Below are positions 18,569 through 29,491 of a DNA stretch of 64,000 nucleotides, piece after piece. How positions within the stretch are numbered: the first letter of the stretch is position 1; every line of letters begins with the position of its first letter. The stretch comes from DAITQM01 sp039794245. GTDB lineage: Bacteria > Pseudomonadota > Gammaproteobacteria > Xanthomonadales > Wenzhouxiangellaceae. Below the pieces are notes generated by a model, which made no database searches, was not told the origin of the DNA, and saw nothing but the letters and a program-made list of their open reading frames with translations. The position numbers and the translations under genes were made by a program. The DNA lies in contig JBDIVS010000002.1 of assembly GCA_039794245.1 (NCBI GenBank), positions 142,686 through 206,685 of the forward strand, read 5' to 3'.

Positions 18569-19840
18569 TCAGCCTTTCCACGGCGGCAGCAGAGGTTTGA
18601 CCTTCCGGCCCTTGACCGTGACGTAATCGGGCAGGCCGTCGGGGGTATAGGGCGGATAGTCCTCGCCGGCGATCAGCGGCGCCAGATACCGCCGGCACGC
18701 CGGGGTGATGCCAAAGCCGTCGCGGCTGATGTACGAGGCCGGCAGCTTCTTTTCGCGGTTGGCGATGCGGCGAAGCGGCGCCGGTTCGACCTGCCAGCGA
18801 TACGGCTCATCGGCCAGGCGCTTGATCACCGGCATCACCGCCGTCTGCCCGGCCAGAGCGTATTCCACCGCCGCTTCGCCGACGGCCCGGGCCTGTTCGA
18901 CATCGACCCGGGAGGCGAGGTGGCGGGCCGAGCGCTGCAGATAATCGGCCACCGCCCAGTGGTACTTGTAGCCGAGCCGGTCCTTGATCAGCGAGGCGAT
19001 GTGCGGCCCGACGCCGCCGAGCTGGGCATGGCCGAACGCATCGCGGCTGCCGGCCTCGGAAAGAAACCGGCCGTCGCGGTCCTTGACGCCTTCCGAAACG
19101 ACGATCGTGCAATAATTGAAACGCTCGACCGAATCTTTGACTTTGGCCAGAAAACCCGCCTCGTCGAAGGCGATCTCGGGGAACAGAATGACGTGCGGCG
19201 GGTCGCCGTCACGGCGCCGGGTCAGGCCGGCGGCGGCGGCGATCCAGCCGGCGTGGCGGCCCATCACCTCCAGCACGAACACCTTGGTCGAGGTCGAAGC
19301 CATCGACTTGACATCGAGGCTCGCCTCAAGCGTCGCGACTGCGACGTATTTGGCAACCGTCGGAAATCCGGGGCTGACGTCGGTGAGCGGCAGATCGTTG
19401 TCGATGGTTTTGGGCACGCCGATGCAACACAAGGGATAGCCGGCTTCAGCCGCGAAGGTTGCGATCTTGTCCACCGTATCAGTCGAATCGCCGCCGCCGT
19501 TGTACAGAAAATACGCGATCTCGTGCGCTGCGAAGACCGCGATCAGGCGTTCGTATTCGGCCGGCGCGGTGCGGAAATCCTTCAATTTATAGCGGCACGA
19601 GCCGAATGCACCGCCGGGGGTATGGTTGAGCGCGGCGACCGCTTTGTCGCTGAGCTGCGAGGTATCGACCAGTTCTTCGTGAAGTGCCCCGAGAATGCCG
19701 TTGGTCGCGGCATAGACTTTCCCGATGCGATCGGGGTGGCGCCGCGCAGTCTCGATCACCGCCCCGGCGGTGGCGTTGATGACCGGCGTCACGCCGCCGG
19801 ACTGGGCGTAGAGCAGGTTGCCCTGAAGTCGCTTTTTCAT
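18569..19840 (-). CDS. 6-phosphofructokinase, pyrophosphate-dependent type
   Basis: A 423-residue phosphofructokinase. The N-terminal LYAQSGGVTPVINATAG starts the family fold. NGGGDSTDTV has Asp where ATP enzymes have Gly, and PKTIDNDLP has Lys where ATP enzymes have Gly. These two changes mark pyrophosphate as phosphoryl donor and make the reaction reversible. VMGRHAGWIA is the fructose-6-phosphate contact. It acts in glycolysis and gluconeogenesis in the cytoplasm. PPi-PFK is common in methylotrophs and several chemolithotrophic gammaproteobacteria. adk is divergent with a 93-bp gap. Confidence 0.92.
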   Translation of the reverse strand: MKKRLQGNLLYAQSGGVTPVINATAGAVIETARRHPDRIGKVYAATNGILGALHEELVDTSQLSDKAVAALNHTPGGAFGSCRYKLKDFRTAPAEYERLIAVFAAHEIAYFLYNGGGDSTDTVDKIATFAAEAGYPLCCIGVPKTIDNDLPLTDVSPGFPTVAKYVAVATLEASLDVKSMASTSTKVFVLEVMGRHAGWIAAAAGLTRRRDGDPPHVILFPEIAFDEAGFLAKVKDSVERFNYCTIVVSEGVKDRDGRFLSEAGSRDAFGHAQLGGVGPHIASLIKDRLGYKYHWAVADYLQRSARHLASRVDVEQARAVGEAAVEYALAGQTAVMPVIKRLADEPYRWQVEPAPLRRIANREKKLPASYISRDGFGITPACRRYLAPLIAGEDYPPYTPDGLPDYVTVKGRKVKPLLPPWKG

Positions 19841-19933
19841 ACCGATTCTCTCCGCGCCGGGGACGGGGTTTGACTTGTCGTCCGGTAACAGGTAGCGTAG
19901 TCATCTTTGTTAGGTCGCGGAGAATTCTAACCG

Positions 19934-20509
19934 ATGCGTATCGTCCTACTCGGTGCGCCGGGTTCGGGCAAGGGCACGCAGGCGGCGCTTTTGCGCCGGG
20001 CGCTGTCGCTGCCGCATATCTCGACTGGCGTCCTGCTGCGCGAGGCCGTCAGTGCCGGCACGGCGCACGGCCGCCAGGCCGAGGCGTTGATGAACCGCGG
20101 CGAACTGGTGCCCGACGACCTGATCCTGGAACTGCTCGCCGAACGCCTCGCCGCCGCCGACACCCGCTGCGGTTTTATCCTCGATGGCTACCCGCGCAAC
20201 CTGGCCCAGGCCGAGGCCCTCGATGTCATGCTCGCCGGCCGCGGCACCCCGGTCGAGCATGCCTTGCAGATCGACGTCACCGACCAGCAGATCATCGAAC
20301 GCCTCACCCACCGCGCCACCACCGAGGGGCGCAGCGACGACGATCCGGATGTCGTCCGCAAGCGGCTCGAAGTCTATGCCGCGCAGACCGCGCCGGTCGT
20401 CGATTACTATTCCCACCAGCACAAGCTCCAGCGCATCGACGGCAGCGGCGAGATCGGCGATATCCACCGGCGCATCATCGCGGCGCTGGGCGCCGGCACC
20501 CAATGCTGA
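19934..20509 (+). CDS. adk: Adenylate kinase
   Basis: A 191-residue enzyme that interconverts ATP plus AMP with two ADP. The P-loop GAPGSGKGTQ is at residues 7-16, the AMP-binding segment is PHISTGVLLREAV and DGYPRNLAQAEAL is the conserved Asp-Gly-Tyr-Pro-Arg block. The LID is the short form (RATTEGRSDDDPDVV) without zinc cysteines. At 191 residues it is shorter than E. coli Adk (214), consistent with the short-LID class. Divergent orientation to PPi-PFK suggests shared regulation of energy metabolism. Confidence 0.95.
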   Translation: MRIVLLGAPGSGKGTQAALLRRALSLPHISTGVLLREAVSAGTAHGRQAEALMNRGELVPDDLILELLAERLAAADTRCGFILDGYPRNLAQAEALDVMLAGRGTPVEHALQIDVTDQQIIERLTHRATTEGRSDDDPDVVRKRLEVYAAQTAPVVDYYSHQHKLQRIDGSGEIGDIHRRIIAALGAGTQC

Positions 20510-20523
20510 GTCCGGTTCGGCCC

Positions 20524-20784
20524 TTATCGTGCCGCTTGGGCTTTTTCGATCACCAACTCGAACACACCGCCTGCGGCCCGCTCGGCCCGCAGACAGTGGC
20601 CGCTGCGCAGGCAATAAACTTCGAGGTCATAGGGCGCATGCGGATCGTCGGCATACACTTTGAGACATTCTCCCGGCGCCAGCCGGGCGATCCCCTGCCG
20701 GACCAGAAGCAGCGGCCGGGGACAGCGCAGGCCGCGGGCATCGATCGTCAATGCCGCCGCACCGCTGCCACGCTCCGCGGTCAT
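20524..20784 (-). CDS. TusA/SirA-family sulfur carrier protein
   Basis: An 86-residue protein with the family motif Cys-Pro-x-Pro in RGLRCPRPLLLVRQGI, where C21 would carry persulfide sulfur. Family members relay sulfur for tRNA thiolation, molybdenum cofactor or sulfur oxidation. The frame is open to 21090, but ATG 20784 (MTAERGSGAAALTIDARG) gives family length. It is convergent with adk. No Tus or Dsr partners are nearby, so the pathway is unknown. Confidence 0.82.
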   Translation of the reverse strand: MTAERGSGAAALTIDARGLRCPRPLLLVRQGIARLAPGECLKVYADDPHAPYDLEVYCLRSGHCLRAERAAGGVFELVIEKAQAAR

Positions 20785-20844
20785 CTCGGGCGGGCGGTGC
20801 GCGCGGCGCCGGACAGGCGTTCGCCGCACGTGGTCTGAACTGCG

Positions 20845-21369
20845 ATGTCGAGCTGGTTTGCCAATGTGATCGGCCTTTGTCTGTTCCGGCGCGGTCCCGA
20901 GGATATGCCGGCGGCCCAAGGGGCGTTGATGATCGCCGCCGGCGCCTACATCGGGGTCACATTTTACGCCCTCGCCGGCGCGCTGCCAGCCGGGCAGGTG
21001 GTCCTCCCGGCCGCGTTGCAAGTCATGGTGCCGATCGCCGCGACTGCCCTGTTGCTCAACCTCACAGGCCATCGCGCCCGGATTATGCAAACGCTGACCG
21101 CGCTGTTTTCGACCGGGGTCGTCTTCGCGCTCGCCGGCCGCCTGCCGGGCCTGATCGCGCCTGAGCTTTCCCTGTACGAGATCGGCTTGAAAGCACCGCC
21201 GCCGGCCGTTGCGTGGTTTCTGCTCGGTCTCGGCCTGTGGTCGTTTCTGGTCGATGTGCGGATTTATCGCCGGGCCCTGGACCGTGGACCGGGCGCCGGG
21301 TTGCTCGCCGCGGTGGCCGTCTCATTGTTGCAGTTCGCCGCGCTCGCGCCGTGGGTCGCCCCGCGATGA
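20845..21369 (+). CDS. Hypothetical four-to-five-helix membrane protein
   Basis: A 174-residue protein with hydrophobic segments at about residues 28-46, 53-70, 82-100, 120-138 and 150-168. No catalytic motif is visible. It overlaps the mpl start codon by four bases (ATGA), so it is translationally coupled to mpl. Small membrane proteins of this size (Yip1 or DUF-like) are common upstream of cell-wall genes, but I do not recognise a named family. Confidence 0.7.
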   Translation: MSSWFANVIGLCLFRRGPEDMPAAQGALMIAAGAYIGVTFYALAGALPAGQVVLPAALQVMVPIAATALLLNLTGHRARIMQTLTALFSTGVVFALAGRLPGLIAPELSLYEIGLKAPPPAVAWFLLGLGLWSFLVDVRIYRRALDRGPGAGLLAAVAVSLLQFAALAPWVAPR

Positions 21370-22742
21370 AGCTGCACATTCTGGGCATCTGCGGCACGTT
21401 CATGGGCGGGCTGGCGGCGCTCGCCCGCGAGGCCGGGCACGAAGTCGAAGGCAGCGACGCGGGGGTCTATCCACCGATGAGCGAGCAACTTGCCGCGCTC
21501 GGCATCCCCCTGCACGAGGGGTACGACGCCGGAGTCTTCGACGCCGTGCCTGGGTGCGTCATCGTCGGCAACGCACTGGCGCGCGGCAACCCGGCGGTCG
21601 AAGCGCTGCTCGACCGCGGCCTGGATTACACCTCCGGGGCCCAGTGGCTTGCCGAAAACGTGCTCCGCGGCCGGACCGTGATCGCCGTCGCCGGCACCCA
21701 CGGCAAGACGACAACGAGCGCGATGCTGGCCTGGATTCTCGACCGCGCCGGGCTCGAACCGGGCTTTCTGATCGGCGGCGTGCCACTCGATTTTCCGTGC
21801 TCGGCGCGCACCGGGCGCGGCCCGTTCGTCGTCGAAGCCGACGAGTACGACACCGCCTTTTTCGACAAACGCGCCAAGTTCGTCCATTACCGGCCCCAGA
21901 TCGCGGTGCTGAACAATCTTGAGTTCGATCATGCCGATATCTACCCCGATCTTGCAGCGATCCAGACGCAATTCCACCATTTGATCCGCACCGTGCCGGC
22001 TTCCGGGGCGCTCCTGGTCCACGCCCCCGAGGCGGCGCTCGACGCGGTGCTGGCGCGCGGCGTATGGACCCCGGTCACGCGCTTCGGTGCGGCGCCGGAG
22101 TGCGAATGGCGCGTCGGCCTCGAAACACCCGACGGCCGGACGCTGACGTTCCACCACCACGCCATGGCGCTCGGCCGGCTCGAATGGCAGCACTGTGGCC
22201 GGCACAACGCCGAAAACGCACTCGCGGCACTGGCGGCGGCTGCGGCCCTCGGTGTCGATCCTAAGCGGGCGATCGCCGCGCTGGCTTCCTTTCGCGGCGT
22301 CAAACGCCGGCTGGAGCTGGTCGGCGAGGCGGACGGCATCCGGATTTACGACGATTTCGCCCACCATCCGACAGCGATCGCAGCAACGCTCGAGGCGCTA
22401 AGCCGTGCCACCGGCGGTGCCCGGATCATCGCCGTCGTCGAACTGGCGAGCCGGACGATGCGCTCAGGCACACACCGCGATCACCTGGCACCGGCGCTGG
22501 CCGCCGCCCGGAAGGTACTGTTTTACACCCCCCGGGCACTCGATTTCGACCCCGGCCCGGTCATCGAACGCCTGTCGCCGCGGGCGATGCTTTACACTGC
22601 ACCGGATGCTTTGCTAGGCGCATTGATCGAGATGGTGACCAGCGGCGATCAGGTGGTCTTTCTCAGTAACGCCGGTGCCGGCGCCATCGCGGCCCGGCTC
22701 CGGGCGGCGCTTGCCGAACGCAATGCGCGGCAGGCCGTCTGA
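21366..22742 (+). CDS. mpl: UDP-N-acetylmuramate:L-alanyl-gamma-D-glutamyl-meso-diaminopimelate ligase
   Basis: A 458-residue Mur-ligase family enzyme that recycles the murein tripeptide onto UDP-MurNAc. The N-terminal Rossmann-like domain starts MKLHILGICGTFMGGLAALA. AVAGTHGKTTTSAMLAW is the ATP-binding loop and VVEADEYDTAFFDKRAKFVH is the Mpl-specific block that separates it from MurC. VYDDF-like IYDDFAHHPTAI is the C-terminal domain marker. The start at 21366 overlaps the upstream membrane protein. The earlier in-frame start at 21213 would lie inside that gene and is rejected. Confidence 0.95.
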   Translation: MKLHILGICGTFMGGLAALAREAGHEVEGSDAGVYPPMSEQLAALGIPLHEGYDAGVFDAVPGCVIVGNALARGNPAVEALLDRGLDYTSGAQWLAENVLRGRTVIAVAGTHGKTTTSAMLAWILDRAGLEPGFLIGGVPLDFPCSARTGRGPFVVEADEYDTAFFDKRAKFVHYRPQIAVLNNLEFDHADIYPDLAAIQTQFHHLIRTVPASGALLVHAPEAALDAVLARGVWTPVTRFGAAPECEWRVGLETPDGRTLTFHHHAMALGRLEWQHCGRHNAENALAALAAAAALGVDPKRAIAALASFRGVKRRLELVGEADGIRIYDDFAHHPTAIAATLEALSRATGGARIIAVVELASRTMRSGTHRDHLAPALAAARKVLFYTPRALDFDPGPVIERLSPRAMLYTAPDALLGALIEMVTSGDQVVFLSNAGAGAIAARLRAALAERNARQAV

Positions 22743-22757
22743 CGGCATCAAACCCCG

Positions 22758-23354
22758 ATGAACGAACTGCCGCTCTTTCCGCTGCGCACGGTGATGTTCC
22801 CGCGCGGCCAGTTGTCGCTGAAAGTCTTCGAGCAACGCTACCTCGACCTGGTGCGCGACTGCGTCCGCGACGACGGGCGCTTCGGCGTCTCCCTGGTCAC
22901 CACCGAGGGTGACGGTCCGGTCGGCATGGCGGCCTGCGGCACCAGCGCTCGGATTTCGGACTGGTTCACGCGCGACGACGGCCTGCTCGGCATCGTCGCC
23001 ACCGGCGAGCAGCGCTACCGCCTGGAACGCACCTGGACGCAACCGAACGGCCTGTTGTGCGCCAGGGTTGAATGGCTCGAGGAAACCCCGCGGCCGGTGC
23101 CGCCCGATTGCTCGGTGCTAGTGACGCTGCTCAGGCAGATCATCGACCAGATCGAAATCGAGATTCCCGGGATCGAGGAACGCGATTTCGACGACGCCTC
23201 GTTCGTCGCCCACCGCCTGGCCGAACTGTTGCCGCTGGAGTTGATGGAACGCCAGTCGGTACTAGAAATCGACGATCCCGAAAGCCGCCTGCGCGAAGTG
23301 TTCCTGTTGCTGCGCCAGGTTCAGGAGCGGCAACGCAGCGAAGAAAACGAATAA
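22758..23354 (+). CDS. LON substrate-binding domain protein
   Basis: A 198-residue protein consisting of the Lon N-terminal (PUA-like) domain alone. It starts NELPLFPLRTVMFPRGQLSLKVFEQRYLDL, the hallmark of the family, and lacks the AAA and protease domains. The function of stand-alone LON domains is unclear. They may be protein-binding modules. It follows mpl by 15 bp and is probably in the same transcript. Confidence 0.88.
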   Translation: MNELPLFPLRTVMFPRGQLSLKVFEQRYLDLVRDCVRDDGRFGVSLVTTEGDGPVGMAACGTSARISDWFTRDDGLLGIVATGEQRYRLERTWTQPNGLLCARVEWLEETPRPVPPDCSVLVTLLRQIIDQIEIEIPGIEERDFDDASFVAHRLAELLPLELMERQSVLEIDDPESRLREVFLLLRQVQERQRSEENE

Positions 23355-23373
23355 TCCGCACCGCCCCGAATGC

Positions 23374-25401
23374 ATGACCACCCTGTCCCTGCCTGCCCTC
23401 TGGTGGCTCACCGCGGCCACCCCGCAACCTGTTGTGCTGCCGGCGATCGAAGTCGGGATTCGCACACTCAACGCGGCCGAAGCCGGCGCCGCGTCGCTCG
23501 ATTCGTCCCTGATCGCCCGCCGCGCGCCGCGCCACCCGCAGGAGTTGTTCAGTGACGTACCCGGTGTCTGGATCAGTCGCGGCAGCGGCCAGGAACACCT
23601 GACCGCGATCCGCTCGCCGGTCCTCACCGGGCCGGGCGCCTGCGGTGCGTTTTTGATCCTCGAAGACCATATCCCGATCCGCCCGGCGGGTTTTTGCAAC
23701 GTCAACGAATTGTTCGAGGTCAACCTCGCGCAGGCTGAAAGGATCGACGTGCTGCGCGGTCCGGGGCTCGCCAGCCATGGCGCCAACGGCCTGCACGGCG
23801 TGATCGATGTCGCCTCGCCGGCGCCGGGCGCGACGACCCTCGCCGCTGAAGCCGGCAGCAACGATTTCGTCCGCGGCTCGGGAACCCTGGCAGGCAGCGC
23901 CTTCGGCCTGGCCGCAAGTTATACCGACAGCAACAGCTTCCGTGTGGACGAAGGCTACCAGCAGGGTTTCGCCAGCGCCCGATACCGGCGTGCCGGCGAG
24001 CGCCTCGCATTCACCGGAACGCTCGCCCTGGCCGACCTCGACCAGCAGACCGCCGGCTTCATCACCGGCTTCGACGCCTTTCGCGATACTGATCTCCGGC
24101 GCAGCAATTCCAACCCCGAGGCCTTCCGCAACGCCCACGCGGCGCGCGCCGCGGGCCATTTCGAGTGGCTCGACGACGGTGGCGGCGCCTGGCGCGTGAG
24201 CCCTTATCTTCGGCAAAGCGAAATGCGTTTTTTGCAGCATTTTTTGCCCGGCAAGCCGCTGGAACGCAACCGCCAGACGAGCGGTGGTGTGCAGATGGCG
24301 CTCAGCGGCGGCCGGCTCGGCGACGGCGTCACGCTGGGTCTCGACGCCGAAACCTTCCACGGCGAACTCGTCGAGTTCCAGGCGCACGAAGTCGAGGACG
24401 GCAGCGCCTTTCTGATCGCCACCCGGCCGCCCGGACTGCACTACGACTATGCCGTCAATGGCGTGATGTCGGCGCTGTGGGGACGGTACCTGTGGCAGGG
24501 TGAAAGCGGCCTGGAACTCGACATCGCCCTGCGCGGCGAATATCTGTTTTACAACTACAACAACCGCATGCTCGACGGCAACACGCGCGACGACGGCACG
24601 CCGTGCGACTTCGGCGGCTGCCTGTTCAGCCGCCCGGCCGATCGCCATGACGATTATTTCAATCTCGCGCCATCGCTGACACTCGCCGGCCCAGCGGCCG
24701 GCGCCGGCCGCTGGCAATTGCGCCTGGCGCGCGGTTTCCGGCCGCCGCAGGCCACCGAGCTGTATCGCCTGCAAAGCGGCCAGGACATCGCCGATCTGCA
24801 AAGCGAAAAGCTCGACAGCGTCTCGCTCGGCCTGACGCGCCGCGCACCCTCGTGGTTCTATGAGCTGACCGGCTTCTTTCAGGTCAAGCGCAATGTGATC
24901 TTGCGCGACGCCGGCGGTTTCAATATCAGCGACGGCAGAACCCGCCACCTCGGGCTCGAATGGGCGCTCGGCACCGAACTCGGCGCCGGCTTCGCGCTCA
25001 GCACCGCCGGTACTTACGCTCTACACCGTTACCGCTTCGACCACCTGGCCGGCGGCGGCGAAATCATCCGCCGCGGCAACGATGTCGATACCGCACCGCG
25101 GCGGCTGTTCAGCGCCGCGCTCACCTGGCGGCAGTACGGCATCGACAGCGCCCTGCGCCTCGAACACCTCGGCGATTATTTCCTCGACGCCGCCAACAGC
25201 GCGCGTTACGCCGGCCATACTTTGCTTCATCTCGAAGCGGCAGCCGAATTCGGCGGCGGCTGGCATGGCGGATTGAGGCTGCGTAACCTGTTCGGCGAAC
25301 GCTTCGCCGAGCGCGCCGATTTCACCTTCGACGAATTCCGCTACTTCCCCGGCGCAGGCCGGACCTTCTTCGCCACCTTGGGCTGGCGCGCCGGCGGCTG
25401 A
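23374..25401 (+). CDS. TonB-dependent outer membrane receptor
   Basis: A 675-residue receptor. A short hydrophobic start (MTTLSLPALWWLTAATPQP) is followed by a plug domain (about residues 45-155) with ELFSDVPGVWISRGSGQ and AERIDVLRGPGLASHGANGLHGVIDV. The remaining residues form the 22-strand barrel, ending in an aromatic-rich strand (YFPGAGRTFFATLGWRA). Two cysteines in the plug (GACGAFLI and AGFCNVNE) could be disulfide-linked. It is separated from the LON gene by 19 bp. Neither a riboswitch nor Fur box is obvious, so the ligand (siderophore, cobalamin, metal, other) is unknown. Confidence 0.87.
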   Translation: MTTLSLPALWWLTAATPQPVVLPAIEVGIRTLNAAEAGAASLDSSLIARRAPRHPQELFSDVPGVWISRGSGQEHLTAIRSPVLTGPGACGAFLILEDHIPIRPAGFCNVNELFEVNLAQAERIDVLRGPGLASHGANGLHGVIDVASPAPGATTLAAEAGSNDFVRGSGTLAGSAFGLAASYTDSNSFRVDEGYQQGFASARYRRAGERLAFTGTLALADLDQQTAGFITGFDAFRDTDLRRSNSNPEAFRNAHAARAAGHFEWLDDGGGAWRVSPYLRQSEMRFLQHFLPGKPLERNRQTSGGVQMALSGGRLGDGVTLGLDAETFHGELVEFQAHEVEDGSAFLIATRPPGLHYDYAVNGVMSALWGRYLWQGESGLELDIALRGEYLFYNYNNRMLDGNTRDDGTPCDFGGCLFSRPADRHDDYFNLAPSLTLAGPAAGAGRWQLRLARGFRPPQATELYRLQSGQDIADLQSEKLDSVSLGLTRRAPSWFYELTGFFQVKRNVILRDAGGFNISDGRTRHLGLEWALGTELGAGFALSTAGTYALHRYRFDHLAGGGEIIRRGNDVDTAPRRLFSAALTWRQYGIDSALRLEHLGDYFLDAANSARYAGHTLLHLEAAAEFGGGWHGGLRLRNLFGERFAERADFTFDEFRYFPGAGRTFFATLGWRAGG

Positions 25402-25462
25402 ATGAAAACGGCCGAAATCGCCTAAAAAACAACCGTTGACGGTCGAGTGACTGCCCCGCGTT

Positions 25463-26362
25463 CTATTTTTTCAACAATTCCCCGGCGACCGCCGCGATCA
25501 GTTCGGCAATCTTGACGAGCAACGGTTCGAGCACCGAACCCTGGCGCCGGACCAGGGCGATCTGGCGGTGCGGCGGCGGCCGGGTAAAGTTGAGCAGGCT
25601 GAGCGACGGGTCCGCATGGTCGCCGGCGATGGCCAGCTCCGGTAACAGAGTCATGCCGCTGCCGGCGACGACCATCTGGCGCAGCGTTTCGAGACTCGTG
25701 GCGCGGAAATCCTCGTGCTCGGCGGCGCCGGCCAGTTCGCACACCTCGAGCGCGTGATCGCGCAGGCAATGCCCCTCCTCGAGCAGCAGCAGGCGTTCGC
25801 CGGCCAGCTCGCTGACCGCCACCCGGCGCCGCTGGGCCAGCCGATGGCCGGCCGGCACGGCGAGCCGGAAGGGCTCGGTGAACAGTGCCGTCGCACACAA
25901 CCCCGGAACATTGACCGGCAGGGCGAGTAAACCGGCATCGAGCCGGCCGTCTTTCAACCGGGCGATGATCTCCGCGGTTTTCTCTTCGTAAAGCATCAGT
26001 TCCAGGTGCGGAAACTGGCGGTGCAACAGCGGCACGATGTGCGGCAACAGGTACGGGCCGAGCGTCGGAAACTGGCCGAGGCGCAGCATGCCGGCTTCCG
26101 GGTCGCCGCTGGCGCGGGCGATCCGCCGGATCTGCTCGACCTCATCGAGAATGTGCCGGGCCCGCTCGGCGATCGCCGCACCGGCGGCGGTGACCAAAAG
26201 CCGGCGCGGTCCGCGTTCGAACAGCACCACCCCGAGTTCGTCTTCCAGCTTTTTGATCTGCGCCGACAACGTCGGCTGGCTGACAAAGCAAACCCTGGCC
26301 GCGCGGCCGAAATGGCGGTGTTCGGCGAGCGCGGTGAGATAGCGCAGATCGCGAAGGTTCAT
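25463..26362 (-). CDS. oxyR: Hydrogen peroxide sensor and transcription regulator OxyR
   Basis: A 299-residue LysR regulator. The N-terminus NLRDLRYLTALAEHRHFGRA and the helix-turn-helix FVSQPTLSAQIKKLEDELGV match OxyR. The redox cysteines are both present in EEGHCLRDHALEVCEL, the OxyR-specific C-x8-C pair that forms a disulfide on peroxide exposure. ATG 26362 has an upstream GGAG. TTG 26368 is the alternative. It is divergent from ahpC-katG with an OxyR site between them, so it probably controls both and itself. Confidence 0.95.
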   Translation of the reverse strand: MNLRDLRYLTALAEHRHFGRAARVCFVSQPTLSAQIKKLEDELGVVLFERGPRRLLVTAAGAAIAERARHILDEVEQIRRIARASGDPEAGMLRLGQFPTLGPYLLPHIVPLLHRQFPHLELMLYEEKTAEIIARLKDGRLDAGLLALPVNVPGLCATALFTEPFRLAVPAGHRLAQRRRVAVSELAGERLLLLEEGHCLRDHALEVCELAGAAEHEDFRATSLETLRQMVVAGSGMTLLPELAIAGDHADPSLSLLNFTRPPPHRQIALVRRQGSVLEPLLVKIAELIAAVAGELLKK

Positions 26363-26389
26363 CGGCAAGGCTCCAGTGTCAGGAAGGCG

Positions 26390-26426
26390 ATAGAACTAGC
26401 CTATCGAATCCATAAAAACAATTCAT
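26390..26426. promoter_or_regulatory. OxyR operator between oxyR and ahpC
   Basis: Four tetranucleotides spaced by exactly seven bases: ATAG (26390-26393), CTAT (26401-26404), ATAA (26412-26415) and TCAT (26423-26426). This matches the known OxyR consensus ATAG-N7-CTAT-N7-ATAG-N7-CTAT at 14 of 16 positions by eye. Its place in the divergent gap supports control of ahpC-katG and autoregulation of oxyR. Confidence 0.85.
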
Positions 26427-26486
26427 TTTACAAACAACCCGGCAAAGCGCAATATCGTGTTCACATTCACCCATGGAGATCCACTC

Positions 26487-27026
26487 ATGCTCACCGTCGG
26501 CCAACGTTTTCCCGCCTTCAAAGTCAAGGCCACCGTCGCCAACGATCTGGACCGCGCTTTTATCGAAATCGACAACGAGTCCCACCCCGGCCAATGGCGC
26601 ATCTTTTTCTTCTATCCCAAGGATTTCACCTTCGTCTGCCCTACCGAAATCGCCGGCTTCGCCCGTCTCAACGGCGAATTCCAAAAACGCGGCGCGCAGA
26701 TTCTCGGCGCCAGCATCGACAGTGAATTTGTCCACCTCGCCTGGCGGCGCGACCACGACGACCTGAAACACCTGCCGTTCCCGCTCATCGCCGACGTCAA
26801 GCGCGAGCTGTCGGCCTCGCTCGGCATCCTGGACCCCGAAGAAGGCGTCGCCCTGCGCGCCACGTTCATCGTCGATCCGGCCGGCGTCATCCGCTTCGTT
26901 TACGTCACTGACGGCAGCGTCGGGCGCCGCCCCGAGGAAGTGCTACGCGTCCTCGACGCGCTGCAATCCGGCGGCCTTTGCCCGTGCAACTGGCAGAGCG
27001 GCGAAGCCACGCTGCAAGCGGCTTGA
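26487..27026 (+). CDS. ahpC: Alkyl hydroperoxide reductase, peroxiredoxin AhpC
   Basis: A 179-residue 2-Cys peroxiredoxin that reduces peroxides in the cytoplasm. The peroxidatic cysteine is C51 in DFTFVCPTEI. The C-terminus GLCPCNWQSGEATL holds C165 and C167, one of which is the resolving cysteine. The usual AhpC has one there, so the CPC pair is a small oddity. ATG 26487 follows GGAG near 26475. The frame is open 30 bases further upstream. It is first in an operon with katG 49 bp downstream and under the OxyR site. Confidence 0.93.
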   Translation: MLTVGQRFPAFKVKATVANDLDRAFIEIDNESHPGQWRIFFFYPKDFTFVCPTEIAGFARLNGEFQKRGAQILGASIDSEFVHLAWRRDHDDLKHLPFPLIADVKRELSASLGILDPEEGVALRATFIVDPAGVIRFVYVTDGSVGRRPEEVLRVLDALQSGGLCPCNWQSGEATLQAA

Positions 27027-27075
27027 GTGCAACACAACCGGTTTCCGACTTCACCCATCATCAGGAGACATTCCG

Positions 27076-29295
<2,220 letters not shown>

Positions 29296-29324
29296 GTCTC
29301 GATACGTCACGTAATTTCCTGACC

Positions 29325-29356
29325 CGGCGGCCTGCTTGATCGCAAGCAGGCCGCCG
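29325..29356 (+). terminator. Hairpin terminator after katG
   Basis: A perfect 14-bp stem, CGGCGGCCTGCTTG (29325-29338) and CAAGCAGGCCGCCG (29343-29356), with an ATCG loop. There is no strong U-tract after it, so termination may be weak or factor-assisted. It ends the ahpC-katG transcript. Confidence 0.7.
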
Positions 29357-29407
29357 CGGCATAATCCACCCCGCGGCTGCAATCCGGGTTGCTTCCCCGG
29401 CAAAACA

Positions 29408-29480
29408 TCAACCCAACAGTTGCATAAATTTTGCTCGAATTTATATATTTCTTCATTAAATCAATAAGTTACGAGAATTG
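29408..29480. repeat. Family 1 mobile repeat, left half only (copy 3)
   Basis: Matches copies 1 and 6 from the left end (AACCCAACAGTTGCATAAAT) for about 70 bases, then diverges. The right end is absent. It directly abuts the truncated hydrogenase gene at 29492, so the repeat marks the breakpoint. Confidence 0.8.
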
Positions 29481-29491
29481 TAGTTGACGTA

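Noticed and set aside
23140..24948. 602-codon open frame antisense to the TonB receptor
   Set aside because: It has no recognisable motif and the plus strand has a clear plug and barrel.
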